Source of the DNA: Leptobacterium flavescens
GTDB lineage: Bacteria; Bacteroidota; Bacteroidia; Flavobacteriales; Flavobacteriaceae
Length of the DNA: 64,000 bases
Direction of reading: 5' to 3'
NCBI RefSeq assembly: GCF_010671605.1
Contig: NZ_JAABOO010000001.1
Coordinates: 1,665,190 to 1,729,189 of the forward strand
Below are positions 1-8,931 of this stretch, piece after piece. Numbering within the stretch: the first letter of the stretch is position 1; the number at the start of each line of letters is the position of its first letter. The notes under the pieces are model-generated. The model saw nothing but the letters and a program-made list of their open reading frames with translations. It did not search any database and had not been told where the DNA came from. The position numbers and the translations under genes were made by a program.

Positions 1-699
1 GTAGTAGTAGCGTCCTCTTTCTTCATTGTTTCTGGTATATGCGGATGCGATCTTCAACTGAGTTATAGCACTGTCTTTATGCTGAAGGTTTATATAAGCC
101 TGCCCCATCATAGCGGTAGCATCGGCATAGGTCTGATCGCTTAATTTTTCCTGTCTTAAAAGTCTCTTGAGGTTTTTCAGTGCGAGTTCTTCGTTTTCCA
201 GGCGGATATTCACCTTTTCTCTCCACACTTTGGCTTCGCCTATCTTATCGCTGTCCGGATATTTGTAGAGAACATAATTAAAAGCTTCAAGAGCCGGAAC
301 AAAACGCTGATCGAAGTAGCGCGCTTTTCCCAGAAGCAGGAAAGCTTCATCAGTTTGAGGGTTTCTTTCCCTTCCCTGAATATTCATTGCATGTTTCTGA
401 ATGGCCTTGGCGGCTTTCTCCTCCGCTCTTTCAAAATTCGGATTCTGAGCTTCTCCGGGAACGATGATCTGCTCCTTGATCTTGAGACGCTCTACCGGGA
501 GGGTTTCCCAATAATTATCTTCATAGGTTGCATCCAGTTCCTTCTTTCCTTCTTCAAAAGCAACACTTCCGTTATATAATACATTGTATTTGGTGTTCAG
601 AGCATGCCAGTTCCTGTTAACGAAGGCATCTTTTTTGGTAGAACAGCCAAGAATAAAAACAGATAAGCAACCAAAAAATATGTAGTTAAACTTTTTCAA
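1..699 (-). CDS. sprE: SprE/PorW-type T9SS lipoprotein (partial, N-terminal 233 residues)
   Basis: Reading leftwards, the frame is open to the window edge, so only the N-terminus is present. It begins with a lipoprotein signal (hydrophobic stretch, then FILGC with the acceptor Cys near residue 19). Helical TPR-like sequence follows, with phrases such as NRNWHALNTKYNVLYNG and ALKNLKRLL. That opening is typical of the large TPR lipoprotein SprE/PorW, needed for type IX secretion and gliding in Flavobacterium johnsoniae. The start is a TTG at 699; no in-frame ATG or GTG lies in the short stretch upstream. It fits the SprB-type adhesin and SprF-like partner at the other end of the window. The family is fairly sure, the exact start less so. 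Confidence 0.8.
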   Translation of the reverse strand, partial: MKKFNYIFFGCLSVFILGCSTKKDAFVNRNWHALNTKYNVLYNGSVAFEEGKKELDATYEDNYWETLPVERLKIKEQIIVPGEAQNPNFERAEEKAAKAIQKHAMNIQGRERNPQTDEAFLLLGKARYFDQRFVPALEAFNYVLYKYPDSDKIGEAKVWREKVNIRLENEELALKNLKRLLRQEKLSDQTYADATAMMGQAYINLQHKDSAITQLKIASAYTRNNEERGRYYY

Positions 700-789
700 A
701 AGATTGGGTTTGTATGTTCTACAACTTAAAACTTTATACTTTAGTATATAAAGTGGTAAAAATACATTTCTTTTTGAGTAAAACTAAAA

Positions 790-811
790 AAAGCCCGAAA
801 AAACGGGCTTT
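790..811 (-). terminator. Rho-independent terminator of the ABC exporter operon
   Basis: A perfect 8-bp stem (AAAGCCCG / CGGGCTTT) with a six-base loop lies just after the stop codon at 831. Read on the minus strand it is followed by a run of T. Confidence 0.85.
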
Positions 812-830
812 AAAAACATGGTTTGTTTAA

Positions 831-1526
831 TTATCCGGCGAAAAAGGTTTCCAGTTCCTGTAAGGTTTCCTGGGATGTCCGAATATCTCTTACTATTTCC
901 CCTTTATTCAGTACCACAATACGCTCACAAACTTCGGTAACATGACTCAGGTCGTGACTGGATACCAGAACGGTAACGTCCTTATCTCTGGCCAGTTCCT
1001 TGATGATCTGTTTTAGCCTGATTTGCGTGGTAGGATCTAAATTGGCAAAGGGTTCATCCAGAATAATAAGCTCGGGGTCTCCGATAAAGGAAGCTACGAT
1101 CCCTGCTTTTTTCTGGTTTCCTTTAGAAAGGTCTCTTAAGTATTTTTTCTGCCCCAGGATCTCTCCGTGAAAGAAGTCCTCGAACTTAGATAAAAGTGCA
1201 TCCACATCGGCTTTGTTCCTTCCGCGAAGCTCTCCGATAAAATAGAAGTACTCTTCGGGAGTGAGATATCCGATCAGGAAGCTCTCATCAATAAAGGCAG
1301 AAGTATGCGGTTTCCAATCCTCGCTCTCATTTACTACAATCTCGTTGTTCTTTATATTCCCCGTAGTAGGACGAATAAGGTCTAGTAAAAGGCTGAAGAA
1401 CGTGGTCTTTCCTGCTCCGTTATTCCCGACAAGCCCAAAGCTTTCTCCCTTTGGGATATCTAATTCTGCTATATCTAAAACTTTATTACTTCCGTATTTT
1501 TTTGAAAGATTATTTACTGCGATCAT
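831..1526 (-). CDS. ABC transporter ATP-binding protein
   Basis: A 231-residue ABC ATPase. It shows Walker A GNNGAGKT (about residues 34-41), a variant signature LSKGNQ (133-138), Walker B LIILDE (153-158) and a switch His in SSHD. Its length and the neighbouring DUF5687 membrane protein indicate an ABC-2-type exporter, with this protein as the cytoplasmic nucleotide-binding subunit. It is the last gene of a four-gene minus-strand operon (PadR, membrane protein, DUF5687, ATPase) and starts four bases after the DUF5687 stop. The substrate cannot be told from sequence. ATPase and PadR regulator in one operon is a common arrangement for stress- or antibiotic-responsive exporters. Confidence 0.93.
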   Translation of the reverse strand: MIAVNNLSKKYGSNKVLDIAELDIPKGESFGLVGNNGAGKTTFFSLLLDLIRPTTGNIKNNEIVVNESEDWKPHTSAFIDESFLIGYLTPEEYFYFIGELRGRNKADVDALLSKFEDFFHGEILGQKKYLRDLSKGNQKKAGIVASFIGDPELIILDEPFANLDPTTQIRLKQIIKELARDKDVTVLVSSHDLSHVTEVCERIVVLNKGEIVRDIRTSQETLQELETFFAG

Positions 1527-1530
1527 TTTC

Positions 1531-3003
1531 TTAATTTTTTTGTTTGTAGGCGGCTATGGTTTTATATTTTTCCTGTTTGTAGATGCTTTCTATTTTGTTG
1601 AATACGATATTCTTGAATGCAAACCCTAGTACTCCTGTCAAGGCTACAAGGATAAATCCTGCAGTACTGTTTATCGTATAATGCCCTATAGCATAAACTA
1701 CCAATGGTAAGCCCAGTTTTGGCAGGGTAAGGATAAGCGTTTTTACATTAAACGCCTGACTGTCCCCAAAAGCTTTTTTATTGGTCGTCAGATCGATAGG
1801 GGTTTTAATATAGGCTCCTCCCCACAACACCAGGTAAGAGTTCACTCCTATATTGTATATGGCTCCCACCAAAATAGCTACATATGCTTCCCATCCGAAG
1901 TAAATGTAAAAGCTTGAAATTATCGTACTGGCAATGGTTGCCATGATTATAAGATACCATTTAGAGTCCAGGTATTCCTTGTACCTGATATTCTGACTCA
2001 TCATAAGCGGGTAATAGGCGCTATCCCAGCTGGGCACAAACTGCCCGAATGTAAAGAGGAATCCTCCGGAGACAAAGATCCCTGCAAAGACCTTCCATAC
2101 CGGTGCATCATAAGCTTCGATAGAATCGGTAAAAAACAACAGTCCGTAAAAGAGGAACAATACACTCATAATTACCGTGGTTCTGGAACGCTTATTTCTT
2201 TTAATGAGTTTAATGTCGTTCTTAAGGAAAACAGCCAGGTTCCCGAATCTGTTCAGCCAGTCAAGATCTTCCGTTTTGGCTTCTGATTGCTTGGTAGACA
2301 GGCCTGCATCCAGGTAGAGATGTTTTTTAAAGTAGTTAAAGGATATAAAATACAAGGCTATCAGAAATACCCATGGCAGAACAGCAAATACAGGTTGTTC
2401 GTACATCAGGTTGAAAAAGGGTGCCGTATAATCGGTTACATCAAAGTATCCGTAGTACTGTAACCCTCCCAGAATAACCAGTATCCCGACAATACTGTAA
2501 AATAGTACATCTCTGTTATTGACAAGGATATTAATAAAGTTATTGGCATAAATAAGTGCAAAAATGGCCAGATGCCAGCTAACAACATTCAAGACCGGAA
2601 AGCCTTCTATCACTAATACCACAGAAAAGGGTAAAAAGAAAAAGGCGTGAATAATATTAAAAAAGGAAAGTACGGTTTTACCCAGCGTAAAATTTACAAT
2701 GTTCCCTTTTTTAAACGGCAAATACAATAAAGGTTTGATATTTACCACCGGCATTTTTTGCATAAAATACCTGATCACCAGATCGAATACAACCCAGTAG
2801 ATAAGGAATCGGTTAATAAGATCGAAAGGTTTTACCTTTAAACTATCTTCGATAAGATAATAAGATCCTGCTCCCAGGGCCACGAAAACGAGAATAAAAT
2901 ACAATGCCCCGAAAGCCATCAGAATTTTAAGCGCTACATTGGTCTGGAAAGAAGCGGACCTGAAAAAAGATTTCCACTGAAGTGAAATAAAGTGCTTTAA
3001 CAT
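1531..3003 (-). CDS. DUF5687 family membrane protein (ABC-2-like permease)
   Basis: A 490-residue polytopic membrane protein with about 10-12 hydrophobic segments and a charged cytoplasmic loop near residues 235-270. The start LKHFISLQWKSFFRS and the overall layout match DUF5687 of Bacteroidota, which is regularly encoded beside an ABC ATPase and probably forms the membrane part of the exporter. The ATPase gene follows after four bases, so translation is probably coupled. The assignment as permease is inference from context; the substrate is unknown. Confidence 0.85.
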   Translation of the reverse strand: MLKHFISLQWKSFFRSASFQTNVALKILMAFGALYFILVFVALGAGSYYLIEDSLKVKPFDLINRFLIYWVVFDLVIRYFMQKMPVVNIKPLLYLPFKKGNIVNFTLGKTVLSFFNIIHAFFFLPFSVVLVIEGFPVLNVVSWHLAIFALIYANNFINILVNNRDVLFYSIVGILVILGGLQYYGYFDVTDYTAPFFNLMYEQPVFAVLPWVFLIALYFISFNYFKKHLYLDAGLSTKQSEAKTEDLDWLNRFGNLAVFLKNDIKLIKRNKRSRTTVIMSVLFLFYGLLFFTDSIEAYDAPVWKVFAGIFVSGGFLFTFGQFVPSWDSAYYPLMMSQNIRYKEYLDSKWYLIIMATIASTIISSFYIYFGWEAYVAILVGAIYNIGVNSYLVLWGGAYIKTPIDLTTNKKAFGDSQAFNVKTLILTLPKLGLPLVVYAIGHYTINSTAGFILVALTGVLGFAFKNIVFNKIESIYKQEKYKTIAAYKQKN

Positions 3004-3054
3004 AGTTAGTAGTAGTTGATTTTCGAAAGATTAGTATGCAGATGTTATTTTTTG

Positions 3055-3765
3055 TTACATCATCTTACTCAATTTGTATTCAGGATAGGTTTCCATCAGC
3101 AGTTCTTCTGCCCTTTTGGGAATATGCAGAAAAATAATATACGCCAGTAATAAGAGAATTACCAGGGTAAAAGATGCAAGTCCCAGGCTCCAGCTGTTTG
3201 CAAAAAGCGCCGTATTATCATTTGCTAAAAAGTGAAAGATCTGTACCGGAAGGATTGAATAGGACACAAAGCCCCCCGTATTAAAAATGATCTCTTCCAG
3301 CATCCATTTTTTTCTTTTGCCGCCACCTTGTCTCTTAAATTTCCTGTAATTGTAGAAAAAACCGCCCAGGGTCAGGGCTACGATCAGAATAGCGGTTATT
3401 TCGAAGAAAAGCTCCCCATAATCGGAACTCAGGAGTTGATAAAACAATACGAACAAGAGTACCGTAAGGAACAATTTGAAAGGAATAAACCACTCCCTGA
3501 CAAATTTCCAGATAATACCCCAGTATCTTTTGTTCATTGCCTTCTGTCTTTTTCCAATAACATCGGCAAAACCAAAAACCCCGAACTTTTTAAACTCTGC
3601 CTGAAGGGCTTTTTCAAAAGGAAGTTCCGGATCGGTTTCCCATTGTGCCTGTATTCCGCTTGCCAAATGGTCTACCAATTCCAATTGCAGGTCGTAATAT
3701 TCTACAAAGTGTTTTCTGGTAAAAGCAAAAAGATGCTCTATCTGTTCCGGTTTTAATTCTTTCAT
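3055..3765 (-). CDS. PadR-operon membrane protein with helical N-terminal domain
   Basis: A 236-residue protein I do not recognise by name. Residues 1-75 are soluble and helical, with the pattern E..DHL...(about 20)...F..AL...F..FG. This resembles the PadR-associated helical domains (HAAS/DUF1700 type) of other PadR operons. Four hydrophobic segments follow at about 95-115, 120-140, 170-190 and 195-217. It lies between the PadR gene and the exporter genes and is probably co-transcribed. A modulatory or signalling role for the exporter is inferred from context only. Confidence 0.7.
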   Translation of the reverse strand: MKELKPEQIEHLFAFTRKHFVEYYDLQLELVDHLASGIQAQWETDPELPFEKALQAEFKKFGVFGFADVIGKRQKAMNKRYWGIIWKFVREWFIPFKLFLTVLLFVLFYQLLSSDYGELFFEITAILIVALTLGGFFYNYRKFKRQGGGKRKKWMLEEIIFNTGGFVSYSILPVQIFHFLANDNTALFANSWSLGLASFTLVILLLLAYIIFLHIPKRAEELLMETYPEYKLSKMM

Positions 3766-3840
3766 ATTAAATGGTTAAAGCTTTTCAGGCCGTCTTTGGT
3801 AAGTTCCATTCAGGCAAGTTTTGTTTAATGGTTTTTTAGA

Positions 3841-4179
3841 TTAATCGATACTCCAGTTCGGGTTTACCAGTTTTTGCATGCTTCGAATAAAGTCTTCGAG
3901 CTCTGCCAGGCGGTTCACCGTTTCCTTTTCACCACTCTCCGTAAGCTTATAGTACTTTCTCAGGCGGTTGTCCACCTTTGCCACCTCAACCTCCAGCAAA
4001 CCTTCGGCTTCCAGTTTATGCAAAGCAGGATACAATGCCCCTTCGGTAATATTGAGGTCTCCTCCGGAAAGCGCCTTTACCTTCTGAGTAATCTCATAAC
4101 CGTACATTTTTCCATTCTCATCCAGTAATTTGAGGATAATTGTATTCAGGCTGCCTTTATATAATTTCGAATTCCCCAT
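3841..4179 (-). CDS. PadR family transcriptional regulator
   Basis: A 112-residue winged-helix protein. The segment LLDENGKMYGYEITQKV, then TEGALYPALHKLEAEGLLE and RKYYKLTESG, is the PadR DNA-binding core (recognition helix around YPALHKLE), followed by a short dimerising helix. It is the first gene of the operon 4179-831. A 21-bp imperfect palindrome overlaps its likely promoter, suggesting it represses its own exporter operon until an effector binds. The ligand is unknown. Confidence 0.93.
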   Translation of the reverse strand: MGNSKLYKGSLNTIILKLLDENGKMYGYEITQKVKALSGGDLNITEGALYPALHKLEAEGLLEVEVAKVDNRLRKYYKLTESGEKETVNRLAELEDFIRSMQKLVNPNWSID

Positions 4180-4203
4180 AATTCATTTTTTCAGGATCTA
4201 AAT

Positions 4204-4224
4204 ATACATAAATTTCTTATGCAT
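4204..4224. promoter_or_regulatory. Candidate PadR operator
   Basis: Inverted repeat ATACATAA-N5-TTATGCAT (7 of 8 positions symmetrical), 25-45 bases upstream of the PadR start. It overlaps a -7-like element (TATATTTA on the minus strand, 4199-4206). The ATGY..RCAT half-sites and their position fit autorepression. This is inference; there is no binding evidence. Confidence 0.55.
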
Positions 4225-4303
4225 AAAAATCTTAGGTATAAATTTTTCCCAATGACCATTAAAAAAGTATTCTCAATGATTATTTTTGGCAAAAATTTGC
4301 ATT

Positions 4304-5356
4304 ATGCCACAATTTCATTCACTGAAAGTTAAAAATACAACTCAAAATACACCCAGTTCTGTTACAGTTTCCTTTGATATTCCTCAGGAACTTAAAAACG
4401 AATTTGTTTTTCAGGCAGGGCAATATATTACCCTAAAAAAGACACTTAACGGATCTGAGTTAAGGAGAGCTTATTCTATTTGCAGTACCTCGGGAAGTGG
4501 AGAATTGCAGATCGGGATCAAAAAAGTAACCGACGGGCGCTTTTCAAGCTATGCAAACGACGAATTAAAAGAAGGGGATACCCTGGAAGTGCATTCGCCG
4601 GAAGGTGCTTTTACCTTAAAGCCGAACCCTTCAGCCTCAAGGAATATTGCAGCATTTGCCGCCGGGAGCGGAATAACCCCCGTAATGAGCATCATGAAAA
4701 CCCTTCTGGAGGAGGAGCCTAATAGCAATTTCGTATTGGTTTACGGAAACAAGAGTGTTTCGGAAACCATGTTCCACAACGAAATCGTTGCTTTAACCGA
4801 ACAGTATCCGGATCGATTGAATGTTTATTTTGTATACAGTCAGGAACAAAAGGAAAATTCTCTTTTCGGGAGAATTGAACGTTCTACGGTAAATTACATC
4901 ACCAAAAACAAACACAAAGATCAGGCCTTCGATACCTTTTATCTCTGTGGACCCGAAGAGATGATCCAGACAGTTTCCGAAAATCTTAAGGAAAACGGAA
5001 TTGACGAGGACCGCATTAAATTTGAGCTTTTTACCAGTTCGGCTGACGAACCGGCTCCTGCTGTTTCTACGGAGGGGGCTACCAGTATCAAGGTTATTGT
5101 AGATGACGAGGAGATTTCTTTTGAAATGAAGAAGTCAGACCGTATTCTGGATGCTGTACTGGCCGAGAAAATAGATGCTCCTTATTCCTGTCAGGGAGGG
5201 ATTTGCAGTAGTTGTATCGCCAGGGTAACAGAAGGGAAGGCAGAAATGGTAAAAAATCAGATCCTTACCGACGGAGAAGTTGCCGAAGGGCTTATCCTGA
5301 CCTGTCAGTCACATGCAGTAACCGATTCTATTACGATAGATTACGACGACGTTTAG
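4304..5356 (+). CDS. PaaE-like ferredoxin-NAD(P)H oxidoreductase
   Basis: A 350-residue flavin/iron-sulfur reductase. The FAD domain has RRAYS (about 54-58) and the NAD(P)H domain has GSGITP (about 121-126). A C-terminal plant-type 2Fe-2S ferredoxin domain has Cys at about 296, 301, 304 and 334 (CX4CX2CX29C). This order (FNR module, then ferredoxin) is that of PaaE, the reductase of phenylacetyl-CoA epoxidase, but no paaABCD genes are nearby, so it probably serves another oxygenase or desaturase. I chose the ATG at 4304 because the frame opens only with a TTG six codons earlier. The stop overlaps that of the convergent GT9 gene by four bases. Confidence 0.88.
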   Translation: MPQFHSLKVKNTTQNTPSSVTVSFDIPQELKNEFVFQAGQYITLKKTLNGSELRRAYSICSTSGSGELQIGIKKVTDGRFSSYANDELKEGDTLEVHSPEGAFTLKPNPSASRNIAAFAAGSGITPVMSIMKTLLEEEPNSNFVLVYGNKSVSETMFHNEIVALTEQYPDRLNVYFVYSQEQKENSLFGRIERSTVNYITKNKHKDQAFDTFYLCGPEEMIQTVSENLKENGIDEDRIKFELFTSSADEPAPAVSTEGATSIKVIVDDEEISFEMKKSDRILDAVLAEKIDAPYSCQGGICSSCIARVTEGKAEMVKNQILTDGEVAEGLILTCQSHAVTDSITIDYDDV

Positions 5357-6390
5357 GCCAGCTCCTCAACTTTAGCAACCACAGCCTCCGGGTGTATCGT
5401 TCTCATAACATCCTCATATCCTTTGGGGAAGCGATTTCCGTATACCGAAGTTGGTATTAGAGGGTATTTTTCACGATCGGACAGGAGGGCATTATTCTCG
5501 TTCTGCCCAAAAGGATAAAAACCTGCATGGGGATGGGTAACCCCCCAGAGTGTAACCGTTTTTACGCCGAACATAGCCGCCAGATGCGCATTTCCACTGT
5601 CCATGGAAACCATAAGGTCCAGGTTGGATATGAGTTGGAGTTCTTCTTCAAATGAAAGTTTTCCAACTACACTTACCGCATTCCTGTATTCTGCTTCCAT
5701 TTTATTTAGAAGTCTTTCCTCCCTGTCTCCTCCTCCAAACAGAATGATCTTATATTTTCCATTAAGATCCAGCGTATTTATTACTTCCTCCATAAGATCC
5801 AGGGGGTACATTTTTCCTTCAAAAGCCGCAAAGGGAGCTATTCCGATCCATTTCCGGGTATCAGCTCCTATAATTTCATTGATCCTGGAATTGAGTTCTT
5901 TTTTGGAGCTTAATTGTGCATCCCTCAAATTCAGGGGAAAGCCCAGTTTCTTAAAAACATCTGCATAGCGCTCATGGGTGCTTTTAAGGGCTTTGAACTT
6001 TTTGTCTTTTTCTCTGGTCAGTGCTTTTTTTTCTGCACGCCCTTTGTCTATCTGTATGAACTTTACAGTATTTGACTTAAAGTATTGCTTTAATATATTG
6101 CTTCGCAAAACATTGTGCAGATCTGCTACGGCATCGAGCTTGAGTTCACGGAGTTCTTTAAACAATCGATAGAGTCCGAATACCCCGTTATGTCTTTCCT
6201 TAACATCTGCCTCAAAAAAATCGACATTGGGAATATCTTCAAAAAGCGGGCGGAAAAATGCCCTGGAGAGTACGGTTATTTTTATCTGAGGATATTGATG
6301 CGCAAAAGCTTTGAGTACGGGCACAGTCATTGCTATATCCCCCATAGCGGAAAGCCGGATAACAAGAATATGTTTTATGGTTTTAGGCAT
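5353..6390 (-). CDS. Glycosyltransferase family 9 (heptosyltransferase-like)
   Basis: A 345-residue GT-B enzyme of the ADP-heptose:LPS heptosyltransferase family. The N-terminal ILVIRLSAMGDIAMTVP and the C-terminal MDSGNAHLAAMFGVKTVTLWG are the typical donor-site segments. It probably acts on the inner core of lipopolysaccharide on the cytoplasmic face of the inner membrane. It follows the DUF4254 gene after 19 bases and is probably co-transcribed with it. The sugar used is not certain in Bacteroidota. Confidence 0.9.
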   Translation of the reverse strand: MPKTIKHILVIRLSAMGDIAMTVPVLKAFAHQYPQIKITVLSRAFFRPLFEDIPNVDFFEADVKERHNGVFGLYRLFKELRELKLDAVADLHNVLRSNILKQYFKSNTVKFIQIDKGRAEKKALTREKDKKFKALKSTHERYADVFKKLGFPLNLRDAQLSSKKELNSRINEIIGADTRKWIGIAPFAAFEGKMYPLDLMEEVINTLDLNGKYKIILFGGGDREERLLNKMEAEYRNAVSVVGKLSFEEELQLISNLDLMVSMDSGNAHLAAMFGVKTVTLWGVTHPHAGFYPFGQNENNALLSDREKYPLIPTSVYGNRFPKGYEDVMRTIHPEAVVAKVEELA

Positions 6391-6409
6391 GTAACCCTTG
6401 GATAATCCT

Positions 6410-7021
6410 TTATTTCTGGGCGCGAAGTACCGGATTCAGCTCCTCATCATTGTACATCTTCATCTGCTTGTACACTTTCATGTATTTGTTTCCGGTTTCT
6501 ATATCTGCTAAAAGCTGATCTATGGCGGTAGACAGATCTTTTCGCTGCTCCAGGAGTACATTCAGCTTATTCTGGCATGCTGTTCTATGCGCCTCGGAAG
6601 CATCTGTTCTATCTACCTCTTCTTTCATATGATAGATCTTCAGGGCGAGAATTGATAAGCGATCAAGAGCCCATGCCGGACTCTCCGAATTTATGCTCGC
6701 AGCTTCCTTCACCTCCACATTACTGTATTTGTCCAGAAAGTAACTGTCTATATACTCTACCGTATCTGTGCGGTCCTGGTTAGAGGCATCTATTTTTCTT
6801 TTCAGATCAAGAGCAGCCACCGGATCGATATCCGGGTCCCTGATAATATCCTCATAATGCCACTGAACCGTGTCTATCCAGTTTTTCCTGTAAAGAAGAT
6901 GTTCTATCTTTTCTTTGGAATACGGGTTTTCAAAAGACTGATAAACATCGTCTTTTATATGGTATTTCTCGATACTTTCTTCAAAAATACTATAGGCAAG
7001 TTTGCTAAACATCTGCTTCAT
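6410..7021 (-). CDS. DUF4254 domain-containing protein
   Basis: A 203-residue soluble, helix-rich, charged protein with no signal peptide. The patterns LLYRKNWIDTVQWHYEDIIRDP and ALDLKRKIDASNQ.R are those I associate with DUF4254, commonly encoded beside a GT9 glycosyltransferase in Bacteroidota, as here. A role in lipopolysaccharide core synthesis is suggested only by that pairing. It is divergent from upp with 71 bases between. Confidence 0.82.
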   Translation of the reverse strand: MKQMFSKLAYSIFEESIEKYHIKDDVYQSFENPYSKEKIEHLLYRKNWIDTVQWHYEDIIRDPDIDPVAALDLKRKIDASNQDRTDTVEYIDSYFLDKYSNVEVKEAASINSESPAWALDRLSILALKIYHMKEEVDRTDASEAHRTACQNKLNVLLEQRKDLSTAIDQLLADIETGNKYMKVYKQMKMYNDEELNPVLRAQK

Positions 7022-7033
7022 TTTTTCTGATTA

Positions 7034-7041
7034 CAAATATA
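7034..7041 (-). promoter_or_regulatory. -7 box for the DUF4254-GT9 operon
   Basis: TATATTTG on the minus strand matches TAnnTTTG and lies 12 bases upstream of the ATG. No good -33 TTTG was seen. Confidence 0.45.
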
Positions 7042-7053
7042 CTTTTAATTAAT

Positions 7054-7061
7054 TACTTTTG
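7054..7061 (+). promoter_or_regulatory. -7 box for upp
   Basis: TACTTTTG matches the Bacteroidota TAnnTTTG box and sits 31 bases before the upp ATG. The -33 element is not clear. Confidence 0.5.
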
Positions 7062-7092
7062 AACTAAGCAATCAATCATAACTTCCAATGGT

Positions 7093-7749
7093 ATGCATAT
7101 TCATCATTTAGGAGAAAAAAATTCTGTTTTAAATCATTTTATAGCCGAAATACGCGATATCAATGTTCAGAAAGACAGGATGCGGTTCAGAAAAAACATG
7201 GAACGTATAGGTGAAATAATGTCGTATGAACTCAGTAAGACACTGAACTATGAATCGCGTAACGTCTCCACTCCCTTAGGAGAGAAAGCTTCTTCCTTTA
7301 TTTCTAACGACATTGTTATCTGTTCTATTCTCAGGGCGGGCCTTTCTCTGCATCACGGCTTGCTGAACTATTTTGATGGATCGGACAATTGCTTTATCTC
7401 GGCTTACCGCCATCACCATAGCGAAACTGAATTTGAGATCGTTGTTGAATATCTGGCGTCCCCTTCGCTGGAAGGGAAAACCGTTCTGCTGGCAGATCCG
7501 ATGCTGGCTACCGGACAATCTTTTCTGTCTGTTTATGATGCGCTGAAGCCCATGGGAAAACCAAAGGAAGTTCATCTTCTAAGTACCATTGCCGCTCCGG
7601 AAGGTATTGCCTACCTAGAGAAAAACCTTCCTAAAGACACCCATCTGTGGGTAGCCGCCATAGACGAACGCCTGAATAATAAAGGCTATATTATTCCGGG
7701 GCTTGGAGATGCAGGCGACCTGGCTTACGGAACAAAATTACAGAACTAA
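7093..7749 (+). CDS. upp: Uracil phosphoribosyltransferase
   Basis: A 218-residue pyrimidine-salvage enzyme: uracil + PRPP gives UMP + diphosphate. The PRPP-binding loop DPMLATGQS lies at about 135-143, and the C-terminal GLGDAGDLAYGT closes over uracil as in the family. Length is normal. Its last 12 bases overlap the end of the convergent DUF6427 gene. Confidence 0.95.
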   Translation: MHIHHLGEKNSVLNHFIAEIRDINVQKDRMRFRKNMERIGEIMSYELSKTLNYESRNVSTPLGEKASSFISNDIVICSILRAGLSLHHGLLNYFDGSDNCFISAYRHHHSETEFEIVVEYLASPSLEGKTVLLADPMLATGQSFLSVYDALKPMGKPKEVHLLSTIAAPEGIAYLEKNLPKDTHLWVAAIDERLNNKGYIIPGLGDAGDLAYGTKLQN

Positions 7750-8661
7750 TAACAGCAAGGGAAGCAACAGGAAAACACCGATAATAGTGTTTTTAAGCCA
7801 ATCCCGGGAAATAATTTCCAGGTAGTTGGTAATGACGACTGCCAGCGGAAAAGCAATAAATATAAATTCACCACCATTCCTGTTTCCTGACAGAAGTACA
7901 ATAGAGATCCCGATAAATAATAAGGCCGTTACCATTAAGAGGGAGGCTTGTGTTTTAGAGGTCTTGGCTGCCAGTTTGGAAATAAAAGCCACCAGGGAAA
8001 TAAAGCCAATGATCATGATAAAAATAAAAGGAAGCAGGTATTTAATATCCTTATTGTCCAGTAGGCTGAAGAGAATATCAAAACTCAACATTTCCTCAAA
8101 CAGGCTTAGATTGTCATACATAAACAAATAGGTGAATATCAGAATAGCTATCGCAAGAAGTGCAACCAGCGGGATCAACCAGTTCTTAACATCTTTAAAA
8201 GCATATACCACAATAGCAATGTAGACCAGGATCAATACCAGAGCCGACCAGTTAAAAAATAAAGTTGCCACACCGATCCAGAAGGTAGCATCGAAAATTT
8301 TTCTTTTAATTCCCACCTGCGATTTTAAGCTGATGCATTTACGCACAGCCAGAAGAATAAGGCAGTTTGCAAAAATACTTTCCACATCAAGGAATATCTG
8401 AGGAAAAAGGCTTAGCGTAAGCGCAAAAACCAGGATTATATAAGAGTTATTCTGGGATAAACTATTCTTTTTTGCGATAAAATCTATAAGAAAAACAGAG
8501 AATACCAATATCCCAAAAGCCAGTAGTTTCGGGAGAAAATAAACGAGTGTTATCTCTTCATCCGAATAGAAAAAAAGGGAGATCAGGAAAAATATAAAGA
8601 GGTACGCAATGACAAAAACAAAATTAATGGGTTTAGTTTTTCCAAAAATGCTTGATATCAT
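7738..8661 (-). CDS. DUF6427 family polytopic membrane protein
   Basis: A 307-residue protein made almost entirely of about 9-10 hydrophobic segments. It opens with MISSIFGKTKPINFVFV, as in the DUF6427 proteins of flavobacteria. Function is unknown. The upp / DUF6427 / DUF6341 order, with this gene opposite to both neighbours, is to my knowledge common in the family, which is how DUF6341 proteins came to be misnamed after upp. Confidence 0.75.
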   Translation of the reverse strand: MISSIFGKTKPINFVFVIAYLFIFFLISLFFYSDEEITLVYFLPKLLAFGILVFSVFLIDFIAKKNSLSQNNSYIILVFALTLSLFPQIFLDVESIFANCLILLAVRKCISLKSQVGIKRKIFDATFWIGVATLFFNWSALVLILVYIAIVVYAFKDVKNWLIPLVALLAIAILIFTYLFMYDNLSLFEEMLSFDILFSLLDNKDIKYLLPFIFIMIIGFISLVAFISKLAAKTSKTQASLLMVTALLFIGISIVLLSGNRNGGEFIFIAFPLAVVITNYLEIISRDWLKNTIIGVFLLLPLLLLVL

Positions 8662-8681
8662 AATGCGTTTTTATATTTTTG
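8652..8681 (+). promoter_or_regulatory. Promoter of the DUF6341 gene
   Basis: -33 TTG (8652-8654), 19-base spacer, -7 TATTTTTG (8674-8681). The ATG follows 28 bases later. This is a good match to the Bacteroidota sigma-A consensus. Confidence 0.6.
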
Positions 8682-8709
8682 CAGAGTAAATATAATACAA
8701 CTTTTACTG

Positions 8710-8931
8710 ATGAAAGATTTTTTTAAGGCAATAGAAAGTTTATTTGTAGATGTACTCTTCGCTCCATTAGATTGGTTTCGTTTTATGGACAACTGGTGGG
8801 CTTCCAATACTGTAAACTGGATCTTCACGATCATCGGGTTTGTTGCAATGGTATACTGGATCAACAAGCTGAAGCTTTTTAACGATAACAACGAAGAAGA
8901 TAAGAGCATCACTGCGCATACTTATCTATAG
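8710..8931 (+). CDS. DUF6341 family small membrane protein
   Basis: A 73-residue protein with a Trp-rich N-terminal half (DWFRFMDNWWASN), one transmembrane helix at about residues 36-54 and an acidic tail. This is the small DUF6341 family of flavobacteria; function unknown. It has its own promoter. Its stop overlaps that of the convergent purD by six bases. Confidence 0.75.
   Translation: MKDFFKAIESLFVDVLFAPLDWFRFMDNWWASNTVNWIFTIIGFVAMVYWINKLKLFNDNNEEDKSITAHTYL

Noticed and set aside
355..579. Plus-strand frame in the sprE region
   Set aside because: The opposite strand carries a clear lipoprotein with TPR-like sequence; this frame is a shadow.
8658..8912. Minus-strand frame across the DUF6341 gene
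   Set aside because: It overlaps a recognised small gene with a good promoter and has no family features.
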